DNA of 64,000 nt from Pycnopodia helianthoides (taxonomy: Eukaryota > Echinodermata > Asteroidea > Forcipulatida > Asteriidae). Position numbers and translations under genes: made by a program. Numbering within the stretch: the stretch's first letter is position 1; every line of letters starts with the position of its first letter. The notes beneath the pieces are model-generated. The model did no database searches, was not told the origin of the DNA, and was given only the letters and a program-made list of their open reading frames with translations. Positions 36,079 to 47,198 of the stretch are shown here, one piece after another. The DNA lies in contig CM063253.1 in NCBI GenBank assembly GCA_032158295.1, positions 20,947,583 to 21,011,582 of the forward strand, read 5' to 3'.

Positions 36079-37225
36079 AGGGGAGGGGGGCCAGGGGGCC
36101 CTGCCCCCCAGGTAAAATTTGAAGAAAAAAATATATATAAATTGTTTTTTTACTATCTGCCTGCTTAAAAATTAGCCACAAGTGTGTGTGGGGTCTTTTC
36201 CCCCAGCGGCAGGATGGATTTCTTTTTCATCCTATGCCTATCAAATTTGTTTCTTTCTGCCAAAAAGAATCTTTCATGATATTTCACTAATAATTGCTTA
36301 GATTCAAGTGTAAAGACTACACTTAGCTTGAACTATATTTTTTGAATGAATGAATATGCATAAAACCAGATATTGCAGCGACCAGATCCAAACGCGAGAT
36401 TTGTGGGATTGACATTTTCTTTGAATAAAGTTAGAAGATTGGTATGGATCATAAGTGCTTAAAAAGTGTGTCTATTTCTCGGTTTCAGGCACACAGAGGC
36501 TTGATTTTTTACCCCTCAAAATGCCAAAAGCTCAGAGCTTCCGGGGGCTTCACCCCTGGCCCCCACCGGGGCCTCACCCCTGGACCCCACCGGGGCCTCA
36601 CCCCTGGACCCCACCATCGATGTTACAGAACTTTTTCCAGTAAACTTAGAAGATTTATATGGATCTGATTTCCAATAAGAGTGTGTCTATTTCTCTGTTT
36701 TATGGAGGCTTGATTTTTCACCCCTCAAAAAGCCAAAAGCTCAGATTTTCGGGGGCTTAGCCCCCTGGACCCCCACCAGGGCTTCACCCCTGGACCCCCA
36801 CCAGGGCTTCACCCCTGGACCCCCACCAGGGCTTCACCCCTGGACCCCCACCAGGGATTCACCCCTGGACCCCACCAGGGCTTCACCCCTGGACCCCACC
36901 AGGGCTTCACCCCTGGACCCCAGATGTTACAGAAAATTTTCAAGTAATTTTAAAAGATTAATATGGATCTGATTTCCTATAAAAGTGTGTCTATTTCTCT
37001 GTTTTAGGCAAGGAGAGGCTTGATTTTTAACCCCACAGAGCGCTAAAGGCTCAGAGCTTCGGGGGGCTTCGCCCCCTGAACCCCCGGCGGGGCTTCGCCC
37101 CTGGACCCAACAGGGGCAGTAAGGCCGGCCCCTGGACCCATACCATTTTTGTTTACCCTCTAATACAAAATCCTGGTTGCACCGTTATGCCCCCCCCCGG
37201 TTTAAAAAATCCTGGATCCGCCCCT
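36073..37225. mobile_element. 1.15 kb insertion with GGATCC-containing inverted ends and C-rich minisatellite
   Basis: Left end GGCGCGGATCCAGGGG and right end CCTGGATCCGCCCCTGCC are inverted relatives. CCTT(C) on both sides is the likely target duplication, because removing the insert restores a family D element. Inside, 26-27 bp units of the type GGGCTTCACCCCTGGACCCC repeat at 36,540-36,610, 36,755-36,922 and 37,065-37,135, separated by near-identical spacers with GTGTGTCTATTTCTC. No transposase frame. Confidence 0.75.
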
Positions 37226-37290
37226 GCCTTCTCCACACCCTTAGCAACAGTCGTAGCCGTAGCTGTAGCCGCCATTTCGGATACGGCCTT
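37226..37290. mobile_element. MITE family D, right half
   Basis: TTCTCCACACCCTTAGCAAC, then GTAGCCGTAGCTGTAGCCGCC and ATTTCGGATACGGCC complete the element interrupted at 36,078. Confidence 0.75.
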
Positions 37291-37726
37291 CTATGCATTA
37301 GTTTTTGAGCATGAAGTATCACAACCCTTGTGTGTGAGCAATGCTTGCGTGTGTGACGTCATGATTTATTAAGGCAAAATTTACCTTCAAATATGTACTT
37401 ATATTTCCCTTTCTTCTTGTTGGCCTTGTCCAGGAGCTTTTTTCTTCTCCCTTCTCATTGCTCAAATAAAACCACCAATCTCGTTAGGTAGCAAAGAATC
37501 ATTCGGTTTCGTAAAAGCCAACAGCAAGAGCCTGGTCAACCACTCACTTTCATCAATTGTAAGTAGAAAGTAGAAACACAACTGAAGAATGGTAAAAATG
37601 TAGACTTGAATGTCTTTATAAATGACATAGAATGACTGAAACCAACCTGAATGAGAAGAACAATGTCATGTGTGCACGAAAACGGAATTGAATGCGATAG
37701 GAGCTTACAAGAATCCCACATTTCGA

Positions 37727-38119
37727 TTAAAGGAACATTACAGAATTGGTTTTGCTAACAAAACAGTTGCTGGCAGTGTAAGCACTTTATGTAATCCACC
37801 ACATACATAAACTGACAAACCTGTAGAAGTTTGAGATCGATCGGCAACCTGGGTCACGAGAAAATAGTGAAAAACCGATTACACAATTGCGTGAAATCAT
37901 ATAGATTCAACAAATGAATAAAACGCTCACTGAGCGATAAACTCCAATCGGAAAATTAGTTTATTCATTTCTCATCAAATATGGCAATTCAGACAGAAAT
38001 ATTTCACGGGATGTTTTCTACCATCATCATCATTAGACTGTGTAAGTTTTATGTAAATCTGTGACCAAAAAGTATTTTTTACAAGTTTTTTTCTTACCAA
38101 TTCTGTAACGTTCCTTTAA
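37727..38119. mobile_element. MITE family C copy 2
   Basis: TTAAAGGAACATTACAGAAT to ATTCTGTAACGTTCCTTTAA, 393 bp. Interior conserved with the other three copies (GATCGATCGGC, CACTGAGCGATAAACTCC, ATCATCATCATTAGAC). Confidence 0.9.
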
Positions 38120-38839
38120 ATAGACGGTGTAATTCTCGCGCATATCGAAAACGAGCGAAACAACTCGAACGAAGACTATGTTTCTATGAAATGAAATCTT
38201 CTTCTTAAATCATATTTATACAAAATTCTTGAAAATAAAAATATCCAGAGCAAGTTGTTATGAGTGATTTTTATATAATACAAATAATTTGTTCAAATTA
38301 ACATTGAAATAAAATTCAAACTTGGTACAAGGATACTTATTTTTTAGAAACCCCATTTGCCAATCACGCCCGATTTTGTGCGTCAATCACGAAGGTTGAA
38401 TGACAACATGACCGTCAGTAAAATTCTTAACTTTTACAAGTAACCGGAAACGAAACGGAGGTGAAGTCTTATTCTCGGGTTTTCTTCTTCGTTATTTTGT
38501 TGAGTTGATTTGACTTTCATATTTATTATCACTTAGTATTACATTCCTAACAACATTTGTAACTTCCACGACCATAAACTACGTTAAACTAAAATAATTG
38601 CCAAAAAAGCCCGCCCACGTGAAACTCCATATAATTGGGACCACAATGGTCCCGGAAGTTAGAAGACGTGTTAGAAGACTTAAACAGTCTATTTGAGGAA
38701 AGTGCGTGAATTTGAATACATGTTAATGAAATTGAATTAAGATTTTCAGATATCGGCCGGGAAAATTATATTTATTCTGGTTGTGAATGAAGCCTAGTAT
38801 TCTCAGAAAAGCGAACTTAACCACTTTACTAGAACCCCA

Positions 38840-39015
38840 TGGAGAGAAGACGAGGAAGCTATAGTTTCAGTTTTAGAGGGGAAAACCCTGGAGAATTATT
38901 CCAGGGAAAACCCACGCCATCTGTCAGGGACTGAAAATCCAATCCACATTGTGCCCCCGCGGGATTCGAACCGGGTCCTATAGAGGAGAGTTACCATTAC
39001 GCCAATCCGATGTAC
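38840..39015 (-). mobile_element. SINE with tRNA-like head, minus strand
   Basis: On the minus strand the head reads GATTGGCGTAATGGTAACTC and then GGTTCGAATCCCGC (box B). The body follows with CTGACAGATGGCGTGGGTTT and TTCTCCAGGGTTTTCCCC. This is a third SINE type in the window, unlike the Asn-like and Leu/Ser-like ones. Confidence 0.6.
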
Positions 39016-39087
39016 TTATGTTTTACGATTTATCTCTAAACATTCCTGGGTTACAATTGAAATGGATTCCCATTTCCGGAAACTGGC

Positions 39088-39471
39088 TTAAAAGAACATT
39101 ACAGAATTGGTTTTTGCTGACAAAACAATTGCTGGCAGTGTAAGCACTTTATGTAATCCACCATATACATAAACTGACAAACCTGTAGAAGTTTGAGATT
39201 GATCGGCCATCTGGGTCACGAGAAAATAGTGAAAAACCGATTACACATTTGCATGAAATCATATAGGTTCAACAAATGAATAAAACGCTCACTGAGCGAT
39301 AAACTCCAATCGGAAAATTAGTTTATTCATTTCTCATCAAATATGGCATTTCAGACAGAAATATTTCAAGGGATGTTTTCTACTATCATCATCATTAGAC
39401 CGTGTAAGTTTTATGTAAATCTGTGATCAAAAGTATATTTTACAAATACCAACTCTGTAATGTTCCTTTAA
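39088..39471. mobile_element. MITE family C copy 3
   Basis: Starts TTAAAAGAACATTACAGAAT and ends CTCTGTAATGTTCCTTTAA. It lacks a few bases of the TTTTTTCTTACC stretch before the right end. It lies only 970 bp from copy 2. Confidence 0.9.
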
Positions 39472-39684
39472 AAAAAGGGGGAATTTTAACTCGGATTCTG
39501 CAACATTTCTGGGTCATTTTGACACATTCCTAGTCATACTGACCCAGATATGGGTCAGGGCCTAAACGGGACCGGGAGAACGGGTCAATTATGACCAGGA
39601 AGTTTTGAGGGATAATGAGAAGGTCGTGGCCGTGTGCTATTAATGACCGCGCCGAAGGCGCGAGGTCACAATGAGACACAGATT

Positions 39685-39935
39685 ATATCCATGCACTGAC
39701 GTGGGTAACGTCCTCATCATGTCCTCTTCTTGCCAGGAAGCCCGAGAAAATTAGATCATCCAGACCAGTCAATTGATCTCCAGTGTGTCCTAACTGAATC
39801 TTAACCAACCTCAGTCCGCCCGTCAGTTTCGTAGAAAAGGGTTTCATAGCTATTATTATATCAACCAAAAAGTTTAAATTCTATTTATAGTATCAATTAC
39901 CCGTTGTCCTCTTCGTCCCAGGTGGGACAGTGTGA
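39685..39935 (+). pseudogene. Pseudogene fragment of the CARD/UBL last exon and 3' UTR
   Basis: ATATCCATGCACTGACGTGG, GGTAACGTCCTC, ATGTCCTCTTCT, CAGTGTGTCCTAACTGAATC and CTTCGTCCCAGGTGGG match exon 6 and its 3' UTR (31,110-31,360) in order. Small insertions and deletions disrupt the frame: for example GCACTGACGTGGG instead of GCACGTGGG. Only the end of UBL4, the tail and the 3' UTR are represented, so it is a partial, dead duplicate in the same orientation. Confidence 0.8.
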
Positions 39936-40106
39936 CATCAATTTAGAAACACAATATTATAGTTGTATATTCAGTTCGCGGTAACACCATGTGTATATAA
40001 ATTATTTACTACGCCCTGTAGATACTGTTCTTTGAAAACTTGTTTTGTTACTTATTCTACTGACGTGGAGTGGATTTCGGAATTCGGGAGACTACTTTAG
40101 TTCAAG

Positions 40107-40618
40107 CCAGCGGCGGCACCAGACCTGTTAAAATGGGGGGGGGGGGCAAGAGGGGGGCAAACTTAATTTTTATTTTATTTTATTTTTTTTTTTTTTTTGG
40201 GGGGGGGCATATATAATGTACTGTATAGGCCCACACTTCACTCTAGAAATAAGATTTTGCACTGTTTGTGCGTACTGCGTGTACAATGGCTGCTTACGGT
40301 TTTGGGCAGACAATGCATTTCTATTTATAGCAAGTTTCCAAGCTTGTACAGATAAATAAATCCACATTTTATTAACATTGCCGGAGATGGAAAGTGTATT
40401 GGGCTTTTTTGATGGTGCCAGCTAATTATGATGGATGAAATTGAGTTTATTATTTACAGCGCAAACAACATTGTAACAAATTGAGTGCAATGGTTTGGGT
40501 TTAAACTCAATTTCCGCCATCGGGGAAAAACTGGGGGGGGGGGGCAAACTGGGGGGCAAAAATAACTGGGGCATTTGCCCCCCGTGCCCCCCCCCCCCCC
40601 CATTAGCGCCGCCGCTGG
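40107..40618. mobile_element. 512 bp element with CCAGCGGCGGC inverted ends and TTCAAG duplication
   Basis: Left CCAGCGGCGGCACC, right GCGCCGCCGCTGG. The exact 6 bp repeat TTCAAG occurs on both sides (40101-40106 and 40619-40624). The interior has long G and C runs and GGGGGGCAAACT words next to each end, and no coding frame. Confidence 0.8.
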
Positions 40619-41169
40619 TTCAAGCAAGAACTGTCCTGCTTAATTAACTACTACCTGTGCGGGAGGTAGGAAATCGGCCGGGACTACTACTTTCGCTAAT
40701 GGTGGATCGAGGGGACTACTCATTACTAACTTCACTGCCGCGGAGTGAGTTCTTAGTTGGTCTCAACGTTTCAACTAGCTTGCTCTATTCATCGTCAAGA
40801 GAGTGACGAGTGTATGAGATGCTGGTCTCTTTATAGGGACCAACGAAAATAATAGTTTCGAATAGTTGCGAATGGAACTATTTGACAATAGATCTTATGC
40901 ATGTGACGTCATCTGAGTAAGGGGGGGGCTTGTGGAGAGTTCAAAAGACGGTTGTTCATTGGTCAATTATGTGCACCGCGCGTACAAATCTGTGCGTTTC
41001 TATTGTTTCATTATCGGTTCACCTTTAGGATGGAGGCTGGATGACGTCAATGCATAAAGTCCATTAGTCTCCATCAATGTAAATAGAGACTAATGATAAG
41101 GTACTTTGTTCGCTTACTTCACCTTGAGGCCGGCAATGATAACCCCATTGTCTCTCCCTACCCGCTATG

Positions 41170-41360
41170 CTCGGATCCGCCATGTGCGTGTATAGGGCCT
41201 CGACTTTATGCTTTATTTATATTGTATTTATGTAATATGTTTGGCTTAAAGTGTCATTACAGTACCGTGGCAGTACAGAGTTATATAATGCTTCTATTCA
41301 CTGCTGTCCCCAATTCGAGGCTCTACACGCAAATGGCTGACCGTGCAAGGGGCGAATGGA
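41170..41360. repeat. Dispersed repeat family E, copy 2
   Basis: Contains CTCGGATCCGCCATGTG, TTATATTGTATTTATGTAAT, TTATATAATGCTTCTATTC and GAGGCTCTACACGCAAATGG in the same order as the copies at 16,940 and 60,999. The plus-strand frames across it are not genes. Confidence 0.65.
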
Positions 41361-41734
41361 GCGTGTTGCGTGTGGCAATGCGGGTACCCCGCTGGGCCTG
41401 TCACTCCCATCCCAAACTGCCGATATTGTGTACTCAATTTTTTAATCAGTTGGTTTTCTCCGACTCATTTTGATATCATTTTGTGGGCTGCTTGCTTAGT
41501 AGTCTTCGTTTTGTCCGCCAATCAAACCTCTCTGCCCCATCCCTTCCCCTGTTTGAACCCGTCCTCCTCCACTATGTGTCGGTGTACTAGGAGAATCTGT
41601 CCCCGGAGAAGTTCTGTCCCCCATTTATGGGAAATTAACATGGGCTAGAGGAGGTTGATTCAAAAGAGGGCGCTATCAAAAGAAATATGTACACAGTTCG
41701 CCATTTGGGGGGACAGAATCTCAGGCCGTGACCG

Positions 41735-41868
41735 AATTAGCGGCTACAGCTACGGCTACGGCTATAGATTTCCGCGTCACCATGCGTTGAAGTATAGGAC
41801 GTCCTTAGCAACACCCTTAGCAACAGTCGTAGCCGTAGCTGTAGCCGCCAATTCGGACACGGCCTCAT
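41735..41868. mobile_element. Palindromic MITE family D copy, best preserved
   Basis: CCGAATTAGCGGCTACAGC on the left pairs with CTGTAGCCGCCAATTCGG on the right, flanked by CGTGA and ACACGGCC. The centre is GATTTCCGCGTCACCATGCG plus GTATAGGACGTCCTTAGC. Confidence 0.85.
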
Positions 41869-43694
41869 GCCACATCGGCACCAGGTTTTGTTTACAACCT
41901 CTGGTGCTTCTCTACAGGTCTCCTGCTAATCTACAAACCCTCAAATTTAAGGGGCGAAATTAAGTGTGTTTGTCTCCCCCTTACCAGGCTGCCAAAGTCA
42001 CCATGTTGTCCTTGTCAGGCGGCCCTGCTAGGTGTTTCGCTTTTTCACGACTCCCTCGCAATCATACCCTGTGTTCATGTTGGGGTTATACTCCCCGCCT
42101 TTTAAATGGCGCCACGGCCGAGTACAGTATGCCGGGAACAGTTGTCGTAGAGGGGGTATGTTTGCAGGAGAATGCAGTACACCATTCGAGCTTACTGAAG
42201 TGTTTTTTTTTTGTCAGAATAAAACTACTTGTATTCACTTTCTGTTTAGTTGTAAGTATTTAAAAAATATGTTCTAAATCATTATGTCAGGCCGTCCTGT
42301 CCGGGAATTTGTGTAAATCGGTTAGAAAGACACTTAATTTGCATACAAAGTATAAAAAGAAAACGCAGTTTCCCATTGGGTACACAACCTTGCGACGTCA
42401 CTGTCCCAGCAATGTCGACGCGGCGTGCATCACTCGCACGTAAGGATTGGTCCATAGGCCTACCTGGGTCATCCGGGTCTAATTTCATAGAGCTGCTGAA
42501 GCAGCAAATATTTCTTAACAGTTTTTCTACTTAGCAAAAATAAGCAGGATACCAGTCACAGTTATAGCGCATGTAGCATGATATTTGGGTATAGACAGAT
42601 GGTAATGGATAAAGCATCCTGTAAAATTAGTTCGTCTGAAGTGCCCCCGACGATTAGAAATCAATAAATCTGTACCGAAAAAATCTGAATCTCCAAAGAT
42701 CGCCTGCAGGCAAATTTTTGAAATGTCCGTGGTGTCCATTTGACTGCTGCCCTCAAAACGGAGAGAAATGCGGTTGTTCTTGATGAACTTCTTGGTGCAC
42801 CCAGGCACCCTGACTCACCCCCCCCCCGTCCCATCCCTAGCCGGACATTTCTGGATACAGTCGACTTCTTACACCAATAATCAGCTCATCCAAACCATCT
42901 TTAAGAGTTCACGAAGATCAATTTGAAAACGAGGATTCACAGAGTACTGACTGTAAAACAATCGGGTCCCAAACCGGAGTTGATAACGTTTGTGTATTAA
43001 CCAAACTCATGACTCAGATTTTTTTTCTTTTTTGGCATACAACTTTTTAAAGTTCACTTTCGTTCCATACTTTCCATACTTCAAGAATTAAGGCCGAATT
43101 TGCGGCCAGGTCCGAATTTGCGGCTATTATACTGCTAAGGCTACAGCCTGGATGCATTTTTTTGCAGCACACAATTACTATGGGGTCTACAGTGAAGGGA
43201 TCCGGGGAGGCGCCCATAGCTTATGTGTGTATACAATAGCCAGCGTGTGGTGTTAAAAAAAATCGCAGCCTGGATCGCCGCGTCATCATGCGTCAAGGTA
43301 TATGGGACGTAAGTTATGTTTGAAACTTTGCATGGTGTACAAAATAAGAAGTAACAGTAAACTTATGGGTACAACCATGTGTAAATAAGTCCATAGCCAA
43401 CACTCCTTCCAAAAGAAATTTATACATGGTCGTACCCGCAAGTTTACTATTCATAACCACTTCTTATATAGGACGTCCTTTGGGAACATTCGTAGCCCTA
43501 TAGCCGTAGAGTTGACGTTTCTGATACGGCCTGAAAGAGAATTCCTATAAGAAAATGAACTGAGTCTTATTATGCCTAAATGAAGTTAACAATGCCCTCC
43601 CAAAGAGTGTTCGTGACACCTTATAGAGAAGTCTTACTGCGTAATTGGTGGTTGTAGTTTTTCACTGTGACGCACGAGTTTCTACTTCTTTCTG
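41869..43694. other. Intergenic, MITE remains, no gene recognised
   Basis: A left-end scrap of the GGGCCC-type MITE (ATTTCATAGAGCTGCTGAAG) lies at 42,482, and degraded family D pieces lie at 43,110-43,150 and 43,455-43,535. A short inverted pair, GAAACTTTGCATGGTGTACA and the tract GTACAACCATG/CATGGTCGTAC, spans 43,322-43,460. No coding frame with conserved residues. Confidence 0.4.
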
Positions 43695-43701
43695 TATAAA
43701 A
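43695..43701 (+). promoter_or_regulatory. TATA box of the Ras-like gene
   Basis: TATAAAA, 125 bp before the ATG. A transcription start about 30 bp downstream, near CCATTCAG (43,723-43,730), would leave a 5' UTR of about 100 nt. This placement agrees with an intronless, probably inducible gene. Confidence 0.55.
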
Positions 43702-43825
43702 GATGAAGTTTACTGATATAGTGCCATTCAGATGCAAATCCTCTGTGAAGACAAACAGCTAAGAAAACCTGCTGGCACAATCTGAATTGGTAACACTGTT
43801 GATCACAGCTACAATACCAAGCAAG

Positions 43826-44446
43826 ATGAGGCAGCAAAGTGAAGACTCCTACCGCCTGGTGGTCTTGGGCTCCACGGGCGTGGGCAAGTCAGCTCTGGTA
43901 TCCATGTTCCTCAACGGTAACATCGACCGGATCTACAAGCCAACGTTGGACGACATACACGTCGGGTACGCGTGGCAAGGACGCAAGAAGTGTAAACTGG
44001 AAATCCTGGACACGTCGGGCAGATATGATTTCCCTGCCATGCGCAGACTGTACATCTCCACTGGTCACATGTTCCTCTTGGTCCATTCCCTCAAAGACCC
44101 CAACTCCTTCGAGGAGGCTCTCGGCATCCTCGAACAGATCAGAGACGAACGCACGGAACACGATGTGCCCATCCTTGTCGTCGGTACCAAGTCGGACCAG
44201 AAACTCCCGGGTTGCGTAAGCAGTGCCGAGGCAGAGCTCAGACTCATAGACTACTTGGACGTCGTTCGGTACGTCGAATGCAACGCCAATAGCCCTGACA
44301 GTGTGAACAGTCTCTTCAAACAGGTTGCCAATATGGCGTTGAACCCACGTGACCAGACGACTTCTTTACCGGACGAAACGGACGCACAGCCCCCGAAGCG
44401 ATCCATGTCATTCTTCAGAAGGTTGAAGAGCATTCGCCGAAACTGA
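43826..44446 (+). CDS. Ras-superfamily small GTPase, RASD/Di-Ras-like, intronless
   Basis: 206 residues from ATG 43826 (the frame is open further upstream, but this is its first ATG). G1 is GSTGVGKS (15-22), G2 Thr40 in YKPTLDD, G3 DTSGRYDFPAMRRL (62-75), G4 GTKSD (120-124) and G5 ECNA (151-154). DTSG-x-x-x-FPAMRRL-x-I-x-TG and SFEE are closest to RASD1/Dexras and Rhes. Unusual points: the catalytic Gln of DTAGQ is Arg66, G4 has Thr in place of Asn of NKxD, and the C-terminus (RRLKSIRRN) is basic with no CAAX box, so no prenylation is expected. This predicts slow GTP hydrolysis and membrane contact by charge, which is inference. A TATA box lies upstream. Confidence 0.88.
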   Translation: MRQQSEDSYRLVVLGSTGVGKSALVSMFLNGNIDRIYKPTLDDIHVGYAWQGRKKCKLEILDTSGRYDFPAMRRLYISTGHMFLLVHSLKDPNSFEEALGILEQIRDERTEHDVPILVVGTKSDQKLPGCVSSAEAELRLIDYLDVVRYVECNANSPDSVNSLFKQVANMALNPRDQTTSLPDETDAQPPKRSMSFFRRLKSIRRN

Positions 44447-44495
44447 ATTCTGTTGACTTGAAGTCAAGACTATACTGCAAAAGAACTGTGCTAAT

Positions 44496-44692
44496 CAGGG
44501 CCCAATTTCATAGAGCTGCTTAAGCACAAAAAGTAGCGATGCACAACAAAATTATGCTTACCAGAATAAGGTTACCGGCTAAAATACCACGTCACATGTA
44601 CAATTAGTGATCGGTATCCTGCTGATTTCTGCTCAGCAGAAAATTGTTTAGCAATATTTTCTGCTTAAGCAGCTCTGTGAAATCGGGCCGTG
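44496..44692. mobile_element. GGGCCC-ended MITE, family G, copy 1
   Basis: Left GGGCCCAATTTCATAGAGCTG and right AGCAGCTCTGTGAAATCGGGCC form the inverted ends. The interior has ATTATGCTTACCAGAATAAGG and GGTATCCTGCTGATTTCTGCT. It sits 50 bp after the Ras-like stop codon and may lie in its 3' UTR. Relatives are at 47,200 and 53,272, with partial copies at 42,482 and 51,955. Confidence 0.85.
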
Positions 44693-45945
44693 TTGGAAGC
44701 TTCTGAAAATGACAAAACATCGATTCCAATCTTATAGTAAGTATTTAATATTTGGACTTATGACGTCATAATGTGATTCCCATGAAATGTTTGGTACCTT
44801 TGTCGGTGCTGGGCGTTACGTTAAAAGTGGGTTTTCTCTTATGGTGCGTATCTGATCCAATTCTTACAAATTAAATTAATCACCGAAAGTGATTTCTTTG
44901 CTGGTATCATTTTCATCTTGAATTTAGTTATCACAACTTCAAATATTGTTACCATTATATTTTTGTTTTATTTACATTTAAAGAAGACTTATATTTTACA
45001 CACTTTATGGAAAGAGAGCATGCTTGAATGCAATTACAAGCGGGAAATGTATTTGCTATCGGTTGAAGAGAAGTTTTTAAAAAATAACACAAAATACAAT
45101 TTTCACCAGCTTATTCAAATTCATAACAGGTTTCATAAGTAGAGTTACCTACCTTTTTATAGTTTTCCAAATAATGATTGAATTTAAGAAGGCATTACGC
45201 TTCTTGCGATGACAGAATTGCCGAATTGTTTTTGGTTTGTTATCAGTCAGGTAAACTTAAACTTGATTTCGGAGCCGATGGGGGATTTCCTGTCCGATTT
45301 TCCAAAGTTGATTGTAACCACTTTTTGCATAGTGCCGGTCCTGACCTCCACATTTAAAAAGGTTCGTGTTGATAAAAACTGGGTGATGTGGGACGCTTGT
45401 CTTGTATTTACCAGTATTTTTGAAAGGAAAAAAATCTGAGCACAAACTGTTCTGGTATAAAGTTTGCAAGTACAGTAAGATTTAAAAACCGTCCAATATT
45501 ATTTCTTTTTTTAGATCCTTACCGTTCTCGTATTAAACAGTTAAAAAATTATATTTAATTGATTTTACTTCTCAACGAGGTTTGTTTAATACTTTGAAGA
45601 TTTAAATGTATATATCAAATTACAAATTTTTATACGCAAACGTAAAAAAACACTGACAAAAATCTTTTAAAACGTAACAATTTAATTTTCTAATGTATTT
45701 CAATGATTTTCAAGTAAAGTGTATGTTATTATATAGCATGGAGGTTTAATTCGCTTTAGAACAAAAGTAGATTAAGCTCAAGAGGTACAGATTCTAATAC
45801 TTAACGAGTTTGTTGTGCGTTAAAAAAAATTACCGAGAAATCTTGAATTAAAACAAAAACACGGAAAATTATACTTGCTTAATTTTGTTTTTCTTCGTGT
45901 TATTCAATCACCAGTTTATATTCTTTATATAAATATATTTTATAA
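44693..45945. other. AT-rich intergenic, nothing recognised
   Basis: Very AT-rich. Small frames at 44,918-45,142 and 45,209-45,439 have no family pattern or splice context. Confidence 0.4.
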
Positions 45946-45949
45946 GATA

Positions 45950-46262
45950 TCGCAACTTCATGGTGAGGGCTACTCTTAACTGATTTGGGCTGTCGATCAA
46001 AAGTTATACTGTCACCAGGGGCACGTAGCCACATGGGGCTGAAACAGGGTTATCCCTTCAGTAGCATCCATCACGAGCCCATAGCTGGTAGAGCAGAAAG
46101 CACTTCATTCCCCACTTTTTACAAAGCAATTATGGTTAGGGCCTAAGTACCTTTTCTAGGGCACAAGTGTCATGACCGGGATTCGAACCCACACTCTGCA
46201 GCTGACAACACCAGAGCTTGGGTCCGATGAGACCGCTCGTTCACGACACGACACAAAGACGA
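45950..46262 (-). mobile_element. tRNA-derived SINE (Leu/Ser-like), minus strand
   Basis: Read on the minus strand: head GAACGAGCGGTCTCATCGGA and GGGTTCGAATCCCGG, body with AATTGCTTTGTAAAAAGTGG, TTCTGCTCTACCAGC and GGTAACCCTGTTTCAGCCCC-type segments, and a 3' end AGCCCAAATCAGTTAAG plus CCCTCACC. The same body occurs, without the head, in both copies of the 1.6 kb tandem duplication (56,320 and 57,926). Confidence 0.75.
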
Positions 46263-46624
46263 GGGCAGAGTACGTTCTAGCGACCTTTTCGAGAGCACGA
46301 CATCGGCCTCAGGATCGACTCTAGCCTTAATTTCACCTGTAAGGTTTGTAATGGCGCAAGCAGTCGATTGATTTCGGAAAAGACCTACATTTGGTGTTAG
46401 AGAAAAGAAACGTTGTCCTTCAGAATGAAGCTTTCATCTGAAGACACGAAGAACATTGTGGTCGAAACGTTGAGCATTGCACAACCGGGTCTTTCAGTCC
46501 CAGCATTACTACAGGTACTAGAAGAGCTTTAAGGAATATGAGGCAGAATAAACTCCCGCAAGACCCAAGAAGATATGAATGATGCCCCCAAACCAACGCC
46601 TTCATAAATATTTAACTGTAGTTC

Positions 46625-47012
46625 TTTAAAGGGATTTAAGAACTACGGTAATCACTCTAAGAATTAATGGCAATACAAACTGACTTGGTTAGAAGTACAG
46701 CAACTTTCGATAGTATAAAGCATTTTGAGAAATATTTAAATTCAAAATAATGTGGATATGTCAGTTTTTATCCCCCAAAATTTGAATCTGAGAAACGTTT
46801 CTGTCAGAAACGTTTCTCAGATCGTGTATTCCTATTAGGGGTTATTCTTTATGCGTGGACATATTCGCTGCGGATTTTAGCGATATTTAAAAAACGCGAC
46901 CACCTTTTGAAATGACATTTTCACAGGTTAGTTTTATTGTATATATCTACATTTATATGGGATTCAAACAATCAAACAGTTCCAAAAACCAAAGGTATAC
47001 TTTGCCTCTAAC
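46625..47012. mobile_element. MITE family B copy
   Basis: Begins TTTAAAGGGATTTAAGAAC and has the central palindrome GAGAAACGTTTCTGTCAGAA. It ends AACCAAAGGTATACTTTGCC. The inverse-orientation copy at 19,156 has the same central palindrome. Confidence 0.7.
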
Positions 47013-47198
47013 TCTTTAGCCTTTAGAAATTGTCATTAAAACAAAACCAAATTATTATTCTTTATTCTTTATTTGTTTTAAATAAATATTTGTGACACTT
47101 CAAGCATTCATACCTCAACCAAGAACCAGATTATTATTTGAATTTGTCAAGCTTGACCCCAATCCCATCTTATCTGCAGCAAAGTATGAACCGTGCTC

